NCBI RefSeq assembly: GCF_024168645.1
Contig: NZ_JALJWF010000001.1
Coordinates: 3,227,501-3,291,500 of the forward strand
Direction: 5' to 3'
DNA length: 64,000 nucleotides
Source of the DNA: Pseudomonas sp. GGS8
GTDB lineage: Bacteria > Pseudomonadota > Gammaproteobacteria > Pseudomonadales > Pseudomonadaceae
In this document: one piece after another, positions 8,540-17,360 of the stretch
Layout: every line of letters starts with the position of its first letter
Numbering within the stretch: the stretch's first letter is position 1
Notes under the pieces: model-generated
What the model was told of the DNA's origin: nothing
The model's database searches: none
The model's input: the letters and a program-made list of their open reading frames with translations, nothing else
Position numbers and translations under genes: made by a program

Positions 8540-9103
8540 ATGCGCTTCACCGATCAACAGTTGCGCAACATCTTCCCCAACGCCCGCTCCCAAGCGGGCG
8601 TTTTCATTTCTGCCCTCAACACCGCCATGTCTCACCACAACATCAACACCCCCAAGCGCGTCGCCGCCTTCCTTGCGCAAGTCGGTCATGAATCGGGGCA
8701 ATTGCAGTACGTACGTGAACTGGGTAGCACTCAATACCTGAGCAAATACGACACCGGCACGCTGGCCGCCCGTTTGGGCAACACTCCAGAACCCGACGGC
8801 GACGGTCAACAATACCGTGGCCGAGGTCTGATCCAGATCACCGGGCGCAACAACTACCGGCAATGCAGTCTCGGCCTGTTTGGCGATGAACGTCTGCTGT
8901 CTCTGCCTGAACTGTTAGAGCAGCCCCAATGGGCGGCCGAATCAGCGGCATGGTTCTGGGAGCAGAATGGCCTGAATGAATTGGCCGATCGCGACCAGTT
9001 CAACAGCATCACCCGCCGTATCAACGGTGGGCTGAACGGGTTGCAGGATCGTCTGGAGCTCTGGGCGCGGGCGAGGGCGGTGCTATGCCAGTCTTCGGTC
9101 TGA
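8540..9103 (+). CDS. Endolysin, glycoside hydrolase family 19
   Basis: A 187-residue GH19-type muramidase/chitinase-like enzyme that cleaves peptidoglycan to release assembled tails. Likely catalytic residues are Glu51 in GHESGQ and Glu60 in VRELG. The substrate-cleft motif RGRGLIQITGRNNY lies near residues 93-106. There is no signal peptide, so it needs a holin, and none is visible in this window (it may be upstream). AGGAG at 8529-8533 supports ATG 8540 over GTG 8537. Confidence 0.9.
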   Translation: MRFTDQQLRNIFPNARSQAGVFISALNTAMSHHNINTPKRVAAFLAQVGHESGQLQYVRELGSTQYLSKYDTGTLAARLGNTPEPDGDGQQYRGRGLIQITGRNNYRQCSLGLFGDERLLSLPELLEQPQWAAESAAWFWEQNGLNELADRDQFNSITRRINGGLNGLQDRLELWARARAVLCQSSV

Positions 9104-9603
9104 TCGGCTGGCGACTGATCGGTCTGCTGGTGCTGGCCGGTTGCTCGGCGGCGCTGGCCTGGCAGTTTCAGGATTGGCGCTACGGCCGGCAACTGGCGGA
9201 ACAGGCCAGGGTGCACGCCGAGAGCCTTAATCAACTGACTCTGGCGACCGCCACCGAGCAACAGGCCGAACAAAACAAGCGTCTGGCCCTGGAGCAGCGA
9301 CTTTCGGCCAGTGAACAAACCCATTATCGAGCGCTTAGCGATGCCGAACGTGATCAAGGTCGCCTGCGCGATCGTCTTGCCACTGCTGATGTGCGCCTGT
9401 CAGTCCTCCTCGATGCCCATGACGCTGCCTCAACCTGTGCAGTGCCAGCCGCCTCCGGCACCGGCGGCGTGGATCATGGCGCCGCGCGAGCCCGACTTGA
9501 CCCGGCGCATGCTCAACGAATTATCGCCATCACCGACGCCGGTGACAGCGGATTGATTGCCTTGCAGGCCTGTCAAGCCTATGTCAGGGCTCTCGCTCGC
9601 TAA
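9085..9603 (+). CDS. Inner-membrane spanin (Rz-like)
   Basis: A 172-residue protein with one N-terminal membrane anchor (about residues 7-26). A long Gln/Ala/Glu/Arg-rich periplasmic coiled coil follows (about 30-105), the layout of Rz-type i-spanins. It would fuse inner and outer membranes in the last step of lysis together with the nested lipoprotein. ATG 9085 overlaps the endolysin stop by 19 bases. A Cys near residue 118 could form the dimer disulphide seen in other spanins. Confidence 0.85.
   Translation: MPVFGLIGWRLIGLLVLAGCSAALAWQFQDWRYGRQLAEQARVHAESLNQLTLATATEQQAEQNKRLALEQRLSASEQTHYRALSDAERDQGRLRDRLATADVRLSVLLDAHDAASTCAVPAASGTGGVDHGAARARLDPAHAQRIIAITDAGDSGLIALQACQAYVRALAR
9341..9556 (+). 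CDS. Outer-membrane spanin lipoprotein (Rz1-like), nested in Rz
   Basis: A 71-residue protein encoded entirely within the Rz-like gene in the +1 frame. It has a short signal sequence ending in a lipobox-like MCAC. A small proline-rich mature part follows (QPVQCQPPPAPAA), the standard Rz1 pattern. The proposed start is ATG 9341, and an ATG at 9311 in the same frame would add ten residues. The nested layout matches lambda Rz/Rz1. Confidence 0.78.
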   Translation: MPNVIKVACAIVLPLLMCACQSSSMPMTLPQPVQCQPPPAPAAWIMAPREPDLTRRMLNELSPSPTPVTAD

Positions 9604-9683
9604 CATTTTGATCGGTCCTGAACCTTGCAAGTGCGATTCGCTCGTGTACGGTAGGCCTCATTCCGCTCGATCAGGAGAGAGCC

Positions 9684-10184
9684 GTGAAAGAGATCACTCA
9701 TCTGGCCGATCTACTCGGCAGACGCTTGCAGCTTCTCAATGCCCACGTCACTGCCGCCGAGTCCTGCACAGGCGGTGGGATCAGCGAGGCGATCACCCGC
9801 ATTCCGGGAAGCTCGGCGTGGTTCGAGGCCGGTTATGTCACCTACTCAAACCGTCAGAAAACCCAGCAATTGAATGTCCCGGCCGAATTGTTTTCAACCG
9901 CCGGGGCGGTCAGTCGCGAGGTGGTCGAGGCCATGGTCCGAGGCGCGCAGGAAAAAAGCCGGGCGCGTTTTGCCGTGGCGGTCAGCGGTGTGGCGGGGCC
10001 GGATGGCGGCTCGCCGAACAAGCCCGTGGGGACGGTGTGGCTGGCCTGGGGCGTCGGTGAGCAGGTGTTCAGCGAGGTCCAGCACTTTGCCGGTAGCCGT
10101 GACGAGGTCCGCCGACAAACGGTGAAGGCCGCGCTAGAGGGGCTGCTGCGGCATACCGCTGGAGAAATCTCAAATCAGGGGTAG
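9684..10184 (+). CDS. pncC: Nicotinamide-nucleotide amidohydrolase, CinA C-terminal family
   Basis: A 166-residue single-domain CinA/PncC enzyme, which deamidates NMN to nicotinic acid mononucleotide in pyridine nucleotide recycling. The opening [16 protein letters not shown] and the SGVAGPDGG segment are diagnostic. It starts at GTG 9684 with AGGAGAG at 9673-9679. It lacks the N-terminal MoaB-like domain of long CinA proteins, as is usual in Pseudomonas. It is the chromosomal landmark at the right border of the tail cluster and lies upstream of recA. Confidence 0.93.
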   Translation: MKEITHLADLLGRRLQLLNAHVTAAESCTGGGISEAITRIPGSSAWFEAGYVTYSNRQKTQQLNVPAELFSTAGAVSREVVEAMVRGAQEKSRARFAVAVSGVAGPDGGSPNKPVGTVWLAWGVGEQVFSEVQHFAGSRDEVRRQTVKAALEGLLRHTAGEISNQG

Positions 10185-10211
10185 GCGATCCTGAAACGCT
10201 GTGGAATAATA

Positions 10212-10227
10212 CTGGCTACTTATACAG
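10212..10227 (+). promoter_or_regulatory. LexA (SOS) box of recA
   Basis: CTGG-N8-ACAG, 41 bases before the recA start, is a close match to the gammaproteobacterial SOS box CTGT-N8-ACAG. The same variant precedes dinB in this window. Confidence 0.85.
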
Positions 10228-10267
10228 GTGTTGGCCGTCAGGCCTTATTGATTACGTGAGGACTTTA

Positions 10268-11320
10268 ATGGACGACAACAAGAAGAAAGCCTTGGCTGCG
10301 GCCCTGGGTCAGATCGAACGTCAATTCGGCAAGGGTGCCGTAATGCGTATGGGCGATCAGGACCGTCAGGCGATCCCGGCCATTTCCACTGGCTCTCTGG
10401 GTCTGGACATCGCGCTCGGCATTGGCGGCCTGCCAAAAGGCCGTATCGTTGAAATCTACGGTCCTGAATCCTCCGGTAAAACCACCCTGACACTGTCGGT
10501 GATCGCCCAGGCTCAAAAAGCCGGCGCGACCTGCGCATTCGTCGATGCCGAACACGCCCTCGACCCTGAGTACGCCGGCAAACTGGGCGTCAACGTCGAC
10601 GACCTGCTGGTTTCCCAGCCGGACACCGGCGAGCAGGCCCTGGAAATCACCGACATGCTGGTGCGTTCCAACGCCGTTGACGTGATCATCGTCGACTCCG
10701 TGGCCGCTCTGGTGCCAAAGGCTGAAATCGAAGGCGAAATGGGCGACATGCACGTGGGCCTGCAAGCCCGTCTGATGTCCCAGGCGCTGCGTAAAATCAC
10801 CGGTAACATCAAGAACGCCAACTGCCTGGTGATCTTCATCAACCAGATCCGCATGAAAATCGGCGTGATGTTCGGCAGCCCGGAAACCACCACCGGTGGT
10901 AACGCGCTGAAGTTCTACGCATCGGTTCGTCTGGACATCCGCCGTACTGGCGCGGTGAAAGAAGGTGATGAAGTCGTCGGTAGCGAAACCCGCGTCAAAG
11001 TCGTGAAGAACAAAGTGGCTTCGCCGTTCCGTCAGGCCGAGTTCCAGATTCTTTACGGCAAGGGCATCTACCTCAACGGTGAGATGATCGACCTGGGTGT
11101 GCTGCACGGTTTCGTCGAGAAGTCCGGTGCCTGGTATGCCTACAACGGCACCAAGATCGGTCAGGGCAAGGCCAACTCGGCCAAGTTCCTGGCAGACAAC
11201 CCGGAAATCGCCGCGACCCTCGAGAAGCAGCTGCGCGACAAGCTGCTGACTCCGGCACCGGACGTCAAGGCTTCGGCCGTCAGAGAGACCGAAGACGACT
11301 TGGCTGACGCTGATATCTGA
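10268..11320 (+). CDS. recA: Recombinase RecA
   Basis: A 350-residue RecA, the ATP-dependent strand-exchange protein and coprotease for LexA and prophage repressors. Walker A GPESSGKT is at residues 65-72. The ATP-binding, DNA-binding loop and acidic C-terminal (EDDLADADI) regions are complete. The start is ATG 10268; an in-frame GTG at 10256 would give an atypical N-terminus. It is SOS-regulated by the upstream LexA box and followed by recX after eight bases. Its position next to the tailocin is suggestive, since RecA activity commonly controls tailocin induction. Confidence 0.99.
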   Translation: MDDNKKKALAAALGQIERQFGKGAVMRMGDQDRQAIPAISTGSLGLDIALGIGGLPKGRIVEIYGPESSGKTTLTLSVIAQAQKAGATCAFVDAEHALDPEYAGKLGVNVDDLLVSQPDTGEQALEITDMLVRSNAVDVIIVDSVAALVPKAEIEGEMGDMHVGLQARLMSQALRKITGNIKNANCLVIFINQIRMKIGVMFGSPETTTGGNALKFYASVRLDIRRTGAVKEGDEVVGSETRVKVVKNKVASPFRQAEFQILYGKGIYLNGEMIDLGVLHGFVEKSGAWYAYNGTKIGQGKANSAKFLADNPEIAATLEKQLRDKLLTPAPDVKASAVRETEDDLADADI

Positions 11321-11328
11321 TTAATCCG

Positions 11329-11796
11329 ATGACCGCCGTACTCGATACACTCGTCGCGGTGCGGCGAACCGCAATGGACCTGCTCGCGCGACGCGAGCAC
11401 GGTCGAGTCGAGCTGACGCGTAAACTGCGTCAGCGCGGCGCCCTCCCTGAAATGATCGACACAGCACTCGACCGCTTGACGGAAGAGGGGCTGTTGTCCG
11501 AATCCCGCTACCTCGAAAGCTTCGTTTCCTACCGTGCCCGTTCCGGTTATGGCCCTTTGCGCATTCGCGAAGAGCTGAGCCAGCGTGGTCTGCAACGTAC
11601 CGACATTGAGCTCGCCTTGCGCGAGAGTGGTATCGATTGGCAGGAACAACTGGAAGACACTTGGCGGCGCAAATTTTCCGGGCATTTACCGATAGACGCC
11701 CGGGAGCGTGCCAAACAGGGCAGGTTCCTGAGTTATCGGGGATACTCCATGGAAATGATCAGCCGCTTGTTCAGCGGCCGAGGGATGGACGATTGA
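11329..11796 (+). CDS. recX: Regulatory protein RecX
   Basis: A 155-residue RecX, which binds RecA filaments and limits their ATPase and coprotease activity. Three-helix repeats are recognisable ([18 protein letters not shown] near residues 20-37, SEEL-type pairs, and C-terminal [17 protein letters not shown]). It begins eight bases after recA and probably shares its transcript. An intrinsic terminator follows at 11802-11835. Confidence 0.95.
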   Translation: MTAVLDTLVAVRRTAMDLLARREHGRVELTRKLRQRGALPEMIDTALDRLTEEGLLSESRYLESFVSYRARSGYGPLRIREELSQRGLQRTDIELALRESGIDWQEQLEDTWRRKFSGHLPIDARERAKQGRFLSYRGYSMEMISRLFSGRGMDD

Positions 11797-11801
11797 CTGA
11801 A

Positions 11802-11835
11802 ACGGCTCGCTATTTCGATAGCGGGCCGTTTTTTT
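11802..11835 (+). terminator. Intrinsic terminator after recX
   Basis: A stem of about 11 bp with a TTCG tetraloop is followed by seven T residues. It lies immediately before the convergent LOG-family gene. Confidence 0.9.
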
Positions 11836-11838
11836 GCA

Positions 11839-12957
11839 TCACGTTACCTTGGACGGTTCCCGTGTGCGTTGTTGTGCCTGGGGTCTGGACTGGGCCCAGT
11901 TTTCCGGCAGGTTGATGTAATCCACCAATTCCCGCAGACGGCCATGATCACGAGCGTTGAAGGTAAAGGACAAGCGCACCAGATGGCTGAACTGCGCTTC
12001 GTCGTGCTCCTCGCCACTGTAGGCATGCTGATGGAAATGATCGCTCAGGCACAGGTCGGCGAATGCCTCCTGCATGTGTTCAAGCGCCCGGTCGCTGAGC
12101 TTATGGTTCATGCGAGTTACGAACTGATGCTTGAGCCAGCGGCTGGAGTGGAAATTGCTGTAGAACTGGTTGATCTGCTCGACGGCCTCTTCGGCGCTGT
12201 AGACCAGGCTCAGCAGCTTCATGTCGGTCGGCAGGATGTAGCGATTTTCCTCCAGTTGATGGTGAATGAAGTCCAGCGCGCCTTGCCAGAACTTGCCGCC
12301 CGGCGCATCCAGTAGCACGACAGGCACCAGCGGGCTTTTACCGGTCTGGATCAGGGTCAGTACTTCCAGCGCTTCATCCAGCGTGCCAAACCCGCCAGGG
12401 CACAGGACCAGCGCATCGGCTTCCTTGACGAAGAACAGCTTGCGGGTAAAGAAAAAGTGGAAGGGCAGCAAGTTGGCGGTGCCATTGACCGTGGGGTTGG
12501 CATGCTGCTCGAAGGGCAGGGTGATATTGAATCCCAGGCTGTGTTCCAGGCCGGCACCTTCATGGGCTGCCGCCATGATGCCGCCGCCGGCGCCGGTGAT
12601 GACCATCATGTCCGAGCGCGCCAGAGCGGCTCCCAGTTCTCGGGCCAGGCCATAAAGCGGGTGTTCTATCGGCGTGCGGGCCGAGCCGAAAACGGTGACT
12701 TTGCGTCGACCCTTGAACTGCTCCAGCACACGGAAAGCGTGCTCGAGTTCACGGAGGGTTTGCAGGGTGATCTTGGCATTCCAGCGGTTGTGATCTTCCT
12801 GAGCCATGCGCAGCACGGTCAGGATCATGTCGCGGTAAATCGGGATGTTGGGGCTGTTGGGTGAAACCAGGTTGAGTTGTTCTTCGACCTTGCTGGTGAG
12901 GTCGTGGCCGCTTTCTTGAAAATGACGGCTCAGTAGGTCATTCGGTTGGTAAGGCAT
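11839..12957 (-). CDS. LOG-family Rossmann-fold protein (TIGR00730-type, possible nucleotide 5'-monophosphate N-glycosidase)
   Basis: A 372-residue protein whose core (about residues 85-280) is the LOG lysine-decarboxylase-like fold. Motifs include GAGGGIM at 122-128, TRK at 171-173 and PGGFGTLDE at 187-195, where Arg and Glu form the phosphoribohydrolase site in LOG enzymes. It is longer than plant-type LOG (about 200 residues), with helical extensions at both ends as in the PpnN-like group. The extended form in bacteria often cleaves purine or pyrimidine nucleotides, but which substrate applies here is unknown. Confidence 0.75.
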   Translation of the reverse strand: MPYQPNDLLSRHFQESGHDLTSKVEEQLNLVSPNSPNIPIYRDMILTVLRMAQEDHNRWNAKITLQTLRELEHAFRVLEQFKGRRKVTVFGSARTPIEHPLYGLARELGAALARSDMMVITGAGGGIMAAAHEGAGLEHSLGFNITLPFEQHANPTVNGTANLLPFHFFFTRKLFFVKEADALVLCPGGFGTLDEALEVLTLIQTGKSPLVPVVLLDAPGGKFWQGALDFIHHQLEENRYILPTDMKLLSLVYSAEEAVEQINQFYSNFHSSRWLKHQFVTRMNHKLSDRALEHMQEAFADLCLSDHFHQHAYSGEEHDEAQFSHLVRLSFTFNARDHGRLRELVDYINLPENWAQSRPQAQQRTREPSKVT

Positions 12958-13448
12958 TCAACTTCTCCTTCTGCACAGAACCCTCGGCCCGACAAAACAA
13001 TCGTCGGCGCCGCGACACCCCTTGTGTCGCTGTCTGCCCAAGCCCATGCCCGGGCGCTCTAACCTGACTCGGTTGCAATCGAGCCATCCATACGGGCTCT
13101 GCTTATCCCTTGAATGAAAGAAACGTTCGCACAATAAGACATCGTAATGGGCAGCCCCTTTTCTACCCTCAAAAAAACAACATGAACACTTTGAATTTAG
13201 ACCCTCGCGACGATTTTCGCTGGCTTGATCATTGCGCCGCAAAGTCTTTCGTGGCAACCGCTTATTGACGATTTGCAAGGTGCTTTCACCGCTCGTCTGA
13301 ACGCAAGCCGCATGTCCCGCGCTCTGATTTACTAAGTTACAGGCGTGACACGACAACTTTGCGTCAACGGCAGGACGCATCATTCAAGCAATTCAGGGAT
13401 TTATCGCGTGATCAACGGCGATCAATGCATGCAGGGAGGCGGGAAACC
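12958..13448. other. Long intergenic region, no gene supported
   Basis: This 490-base gap between divergent genes is more AT-rich than its neighbours, especially 13130-13350. It contains a 27-codon ORF from ATG 13182 with no ribosome site, and a 141-codon minus-strand ORF of unlikely composition. It probably holds the promoters of both flanking genes. A small RNA is possible but I see no clear terminator for one. Confidence 0.5.
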
Positions 13449-13643
13449 ATGCCCAGAGTGACTCTGGAGATCGATGCACAACTGTATCGATTGCTGAAAG
13501 CATCGGCCGAGACCCATCATTTGAGTCTCGAAGAGGAGTGCTGCCGACGTCTGGATGGCGGTGAGCGACGTTCGCGTTACTTGCAGGCGCTATTGGCAGA
13601 GCTGCGCGCCGAGGATGAACAGCGGCGCGCCAATGCCAGATAG
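13449..13643 (+). CDS. Small ribbon-helix-helix-like protein
   Basis: A 64-residue protein with a beta strand (PRVTLEIDAQLYRLLKASA) and two helices (LSLEEECCRRL and a long C-terminal helix). This layout fits an Arc/CopG ribbon-helix-helix DNA-binding fold, as found in antitoxins and small regulators. GGGAGG lies about nine bases before ATG 13449. No toxin gene is next to it; the neighbour on the other strand is a secreted protein. Function is unknown and the fold is inferred from pattern only. Confidence 0.65.
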   Translation: MPRVTLEIDAQLYRLLKASAETHHLSLEEECCRRLDGGERRSRYLQALLAELRAEDEQRRANAR

Positions 13644-14069
13644 TTATTTCTTCTTCGCGGGAGTCTCTTTCGGGCAGTCCGATTCCTGGAAGCTTGCGGA
13701 GCCGACCGGACGGTTGGTCTTCACCTCGGTGAAGTCGTAACGCATGATCGCGCCCTTGGCCATCAGCTTGCGGAAGCCTGGGTTTCTGCATACCGAGGCG
13801 CCAAGCTGGAAGTACACCGCTTTGGGATCGGCGCGCATTTTTTCGGCGTGGCTGCTTTGCACGCTCAAGTGGTTGATCAGCACTTTTCCTTCGGCGGTGT
13901 AGCCCTGATCAAGAATATCTTCGTTGATCGCCCGTGGAGTGCCAACGCTGCTTTGTACGGCGACGTTTCGCAGCTCTCTGTTCAGATTCTGCTCACTCAA
14001 TGAAGCAGCCTGAGCGCTGAAGGACGACGCCAGCAAAACGGCAGCGGTGGGAACGATAAGGCGCAGCAT
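13644..14069 (-). CDS. Secreted PA3611-like protein (quorum-sensing-regulated virulence factor family)
   Basis: A 141-residue exported protein. A signal peptide spans about residues 1-22 (LRLIVPTAAVLLASSFSAQA) and the mature part is a small basic domain with two Cys (VCRNPG, SDCPK) likely to form a disulphide. It resembles P. aeruginosa PA3611, regulated by quorum sensing and linked to virulence, whose molecular role is not established. The start at 14069 has AGGAGAG just upstream, while the longer in-frame reading to 14588 lacks support. Confidence 0.78.
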   Translation of the reverse strand: MLRLIVPTAAVLLASSFSAQAASLSEQNLNRELRNVAVQSSVGTPRAINEDILDQGYTAEGKVLINHLSVQSSHAEKMRADPKAVYFQLGASVCRNPGFRKLMAKGAIMRYDFTEVKTNRPVGSASFQESDCPKETPAKKK

Positions 14070-14258
14070 GAAACTCTCCTGGTTCAGTGACTGGTGGTTC
14101 GACCAACCACGTGACTGTGCGTTCAGTGGCGGCGAATTATAGGGGCAGTGGCCTGGACGGTACAGGCTTGCGCCGACCGCTCTGATAAACTGCCGGCACT
14201 TTCTGCCTTGCCGAGTGTTTTTTGTGTCGATTTCCCTTAGCCGACAGCGTTGCCTGCG

Positions 14259-15017
14259 ATGAGTCCTACCCCAGCGCCCTTTGCGGTGAACGCCGTAGCC
14301 CGCTTGCGCGATGAGCGCGAAGAGGCGGGCATCAAGCCGATTCAGGCCCGTGGCTGGCGTGCAGCTCGTTGTCGTGCCTGTCGCGTGATCGAGAGCCACT
14401 GCCTGTGCGCCTGGCGCCCGCAGGTCGAAACCCGCAGTGGTGTGTGCCTGATCATGACCAACAAAGAAGTGTTCAAGCCAAGCAACACCGGTTGGCTGAT
14501 TGCCGATGTGGTGCGCGATAACCATGCGTTTATCTGGTCGCGTACTGAAGTCGATCAGCAACTGTTGGCGCTGTTGTCCGATCCGCAATGGCAGCCGTAT
14601 CTGGTCTTTCCGGGTGAATACGTTGAGCCCGAACGCGTCACCAACAGCGTCGAGACCGATAGCACCAAGCGTCCGCTGTTCATTCTGCTGGACGCCACCT
14701 GGACCGAAGCCCGGAAGATCTTTCGCAAGAGCCCGTATTTTGATCGCTTGCCGATCTTGAGCCTGCTGCCCGAAAAACTGTCACGTTATCGACTGCGCCG
14801 TTCTACCCGTAGCGAACATTTATGCACCGCTGAAGTGGCTGCACTGTGTCTCGATCTGGCCGGTGATACCGAGGCCGCGTCAGCGCTGGACGCTTATTTT
14901 GACGTGTTCAGTCAGCATTATCTGGACGCAAAAAACCAACTGGACATGAACCTCGCCACACCGGCCCACGCCGAGCTGATGCCGTTTGTTCATAACGACG
15001 TCCCCGCCATGTTCTGA
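14259..15017 (+). CDS. tapT: tRNA-uridine aminocarboxypropyltransferase (DTW domain)
   Basis: A 252-residue DTW-domain enzyme of the TapT/YfiP type, which transfers the aminocarboxypropyl group of S-adenosylmethionine to uridine 47 in the tRNA variable loop (acp3U). A Cys cluster sits at residues 38, 41, 48 and 50, and DATW at 145-148 gives the family its name. I chose ATG 14259; an in-frame TTG at 14250 adds three residues. No clear Shine-Dalgarno is visible. Confidence 0.88.
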   Translation: MSPTPAPFAVNAVARLRDEREEAGIKPIQARGWRAARCRACRVIESHCLCAWRPQVETRSGVCLIMTNKEVFKPSNTGWLIADVVRDNHAFIWSRTEVDQQLLALLSDPQWQPYLVFPGEYVEPERVTNSVETDSTKRPLFILLDATWTEARKIFRKSPYFDRLPILSLLPEKLSRYRLRRSTRSEHLCTAEVAALCLDLAGDTEAASALDAYFDVFSQHYLDAKNQLDMNLATPAHAELMPFVHNDVPAMF

Positions 15018-15226
15018 TTGTCGCCCATACTGCAAAGAACTGTACCGGTTATGTATCTTGACCACCCCGGTTTCGCTGGGCATGCTTGGCGCCGATTAGG
15101 GCGCGGCCATCGTTTGATACGCCGTATTTTTACGTGAATAGCCATGTGATTGGCGTTGAACGTGCCCTGTTGGTGCATCTGCGTGGCTGCACCTGGAGTT
15201 GTTTGAAAAACAGGATCATTTGAAAA

Positions 15227-15877
15227 ATGGCCACATACGAAATCCTGATTGCCGACGACCATCCTCTTTTTCGTAGTGCCTTGCATCAAGCGTTGACCTT
15301 GGGCCTGGGCCCGGATGTCCGTCTGGTGGAAGTGGCAAGCATTGCCGAGCTGGAAAGCCGTCTGACCGAAAAGGCCGATTGGGACCTGGTGTTGCTGGAC
15401 CTGAACATGCCAGGGGCTTACGGTTTTTCCGGGCTGGTGCTGTTGCGTGGTCAGTACCCGCAGATTCCAGTGGTGATGGTGTCGGCTCAGGAGGAAGCGT
15501 CGATCATGGTGAAATCCCGTGAGTTCGGCGCCAGCGGTTTCATTCCCAAGTCCAGTGACCTGAGTGTTATTCAAAAAGCCGTGCGCGCGGTGCTCGATGG
15601 TGACGTTTTCTGGCCGCCCCAGGCCTTCGAAGCGGTCAGCGTTTCCGACGAAGCCAAGGCGGCCAGTGAAGGCCTTGCCAGCCTGACGCCCCAGCAGTTC
15701 CGGGTGTTGACCATGGTCTGTGAGGGTTTGCTGAACAAGCAGATTGCTTACGAATTGAGCGTTTCCGAAGCGACGATCAAAGCCCACGTCACCGCGATTT
15801 TCCGTAAGCTGAATGTACGGACCCGGACTCAGGCGGCGCTGCTCTTGCAACAACTTGAGTCAATTTCGAGCCACTAA
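15227..15877 (+). CDS. erdR: LuxR-type response regulator ErdR
   Basis: A 216-residue regulator with an N-terminal receiver (phosphoacceptor Asp58 in LLDLNMPG, acidic pocket ADDH near 9-12, Lys in IPKSSD). The C-terminal GerE/LuxR helix-turn-helix covers about residues 150-210 (LTPQQFRVLTMVCEG, IKAHVTAIFRKLNVRTRTQA). It matches the P. aeruginosa ErdR (PA3604) type, part of the hierarchy controlling ethanol oxidation and acetate metabolism. The neighbouring dgkA matches P. aeruginosa order. No sensor kinase is adjacent. Confidence 0.85.
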   Translation: MATYEILIADDHPLFRSALHQALTLGLGPDVRLVEVASIAELESRLTEKADWDLVLLDLNMPGAYGFSGLVLLRGQYPQIPVVMVSAQEEASIMVKSREFGASGFIPKSSDLSVIQKAVRAVLDGDVFWPPQAFEAVSVSDEAKAASEGLASLTPQQFRVLTMVCEGLLNKQIAYELSVSEATIKAHVTAIFRKLNVRTRTQAALLLQQLESISSH

Positions 15878-15952
15878 GGTGTTATGTATTCACGCTTTTT
15901 TGACTTTGCTTCATCTAGCTTTCCCACTCCTTTTTGGTCAGTTGCTTACTCT

Positions 15953-16315
15953 ATGTCACCTTTCAAAGGCCAGACCGGCCTAAAACGCATCCTCAACGCC
16001 TCCGGCTACTCCCTGGACGGTCTGCGCGCGGCCTTCACCGGTGAAGCGGCTTTTCGGCAACTGGTGTTGCTCAATGCGATCCTGATTCCGCTGTCGTTTT
16101 TCCTGAACGTCAGCCGTGTCGAGCGGGCGCTGCTGATTGCAGTCTGCCTGTTGGCGTTGATTGTCGAATTGCTCAACTCGGCGGTCGAAGCGGCCATCGA
16201 CCGCATTTCCCTGGAATTGCACCCACTGTCCAAGAATGCCAAGGACATGGGTAGCGCCGCTCAACTCGTAGCGTTGAGCATGGTCGCGCTGGTATGGGCG
16301 GTGATCCTGCTTTAA
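15953..16315 (+). CDS. dgkA: Diacylglycerol kinase
   Basis: A 120-residue trimeric inner-membrane kinase that recycles diacylglycerol to phosphatidic acid. It has three membrane helices. The catalytic and metal-binding segment VELLNSAVEAAIDR lies near residues 63-76, with Glu residues for Mg-ATP. ATG 15953 gives the usual MSPFKGQTGLKRI start but has no ribosome site. An upstream in-frame ATG at 15884 has AAGGTG before it and would add 23 residues, so the true start is uncertain. Confidence 0.92.
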   Translation: MSPFKGQTGLKRILNASGYSLDGLRAAFTGEAAFRQLVLLNAILIPLSFFLNVSRVERALLIAVCLLALIVELLNSAVEAAIDRISLELHPLSKNAKDMGSAAQLVALSMVALVWAVILL

Positions 16316-17238
16316 GCGATGGCAGGCAGAACGATCTCGTCGCTGCGCTGAACCCCGGCGGTGAAGGCGCGGCACAGTTCGAGGAATTCGCGCATCGCCG
16401 AGGTTTGATATTTCTGTTTGTGCCAGATGAAATAGAACTGCCGCGCCAGGTCCAGATCCGGTGTTTCCACCGGCACCAGGCTGCCACGACGGAACGCATC
16501 GCGCAGCGCCAGGCGTGAAATGCAGCCAATCCCCAAACCCGATTCCACCGCGCGCTTGATCGCTTCGGTGTGTTCCAGTTCCAGGCGAATGTTCAGCGCG
16601 CTGCGGTGGTGGCGCATGGCCTGGTCGAACGTCAGCCGTGTGCCAGAGCCTTGTTCTCGGAGAATCCACGCCTCATGACTCAGCTCCTCCATGCTGGCTG
16701 TGCCGCGTTTGGCCAGCGGATGCTGGGGCGCACAGAACACCACCAGCTCATCTTCGACCCAGCTTTGCACTTCGATGTCCGGATGGCTGCAGTCGCCTTC
16801 GATTAGACCCAGATCAATTTCATAATGAGCCACCTGTTGCACGATGTTGGCTGTGTTCTGCACATGCAGCTTCACCTGGCTTTCCGGATGGCGCTGCATG
16901 AAGCTGCCGATCAGCAGCGTGGCCAGGTAATTGCCGATGGTCAGGGTCGCGCCCACCGCCAGGGAGCCGAAACCGGACTTGCCGTTGAGCAAGTCTTCGA
17001 TTTCCTTGGCCTGATCGAGCAGGGCCACCGCTTGCGGCAACAGCTGTTTGCCGAGGGCGTTGAGGCTCAGCCGTTTGCCGGCGCGATCGAACAGCTGACA
17101 GCTGCATTGGCGCTCCAGCTCGGTGATCGAGGTGCTCGCCGCCGATTGCGAGAGGTTGAGCAGGCCCGCGGCACGGGATACGCTTTCCTGCTGGGCGACG
17201 GCGACGAATACTTGAAGTTGACGGAGAGTAAATCGCAT
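16312..17238 (-). CDS. finR: LysR-type regulator FinR
   Basis: A 308-residue LysR family protein with an N-terminal winged helix (residues 1-60, MRFTLRQLQVFVAVAQQESV) and a C-terminal effector domain. It is transcribed divergently from fpr. In P. putida and P. aeruginosa the protein in this position, FinR, activates fpr under superoxide stress. The start at 17238 gives the standard LysR opening; the longer ORF to 17313 would run into the shared promoter. The C-terminus overlaps the dgkA end by four bases on the other strand. Confidence 0.85.
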   Translation of the reverse strand: MRFTLRQLQVFVAVAQQESVSRAAGLLNLSQSAASTSITELERQCSCQLFDRAGKRLSLNALGKQLLPQAVALLDQAKEIEDLLNGKSGFGSLAVGATLTIGNYLATLLIGSFMQRHPESQVKLHVQNTANIVQQVAHYEIDLGLIEGDCSHPDIEVQSWVEDELVVFCAPQHPLAKRGTASMEELSHEAWILREQGSGTRLTFDQAMRHHRSALNIRLELEHTEAIKRAVESGLGIGCISRLALRDAFRRGSLVPVETPDLDLARQFYFIWHKQKYQTSAMREFLELCRAFTAGVQRSDEIVLPAIA

Positions 17239-17360
17239 ATCTATATAACCGATAACCCTTATCTTAATAATCCATTTAACAGATATTGTCGCTGCCATTA
17301 GAATGCGATGCAATTGTGCACATCATTGGCGCAGGCAAAATCTCCAGGAGTCCCACGTAC

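Noticed and set aside
13182..13265. A 27-codon plus-strand ORF beginning ATG 13182
   Set aside because: No Shine-Dalgarno and no supporting pattern. It is too short to accept without conservation.
12958..13383. A 141-codon minus-strand ORF in the 490-base gap
   Set aside because: Mixed composition, no ribosome site, and it fills the promoter region of two genes. I saw nothing family-like in the translation.
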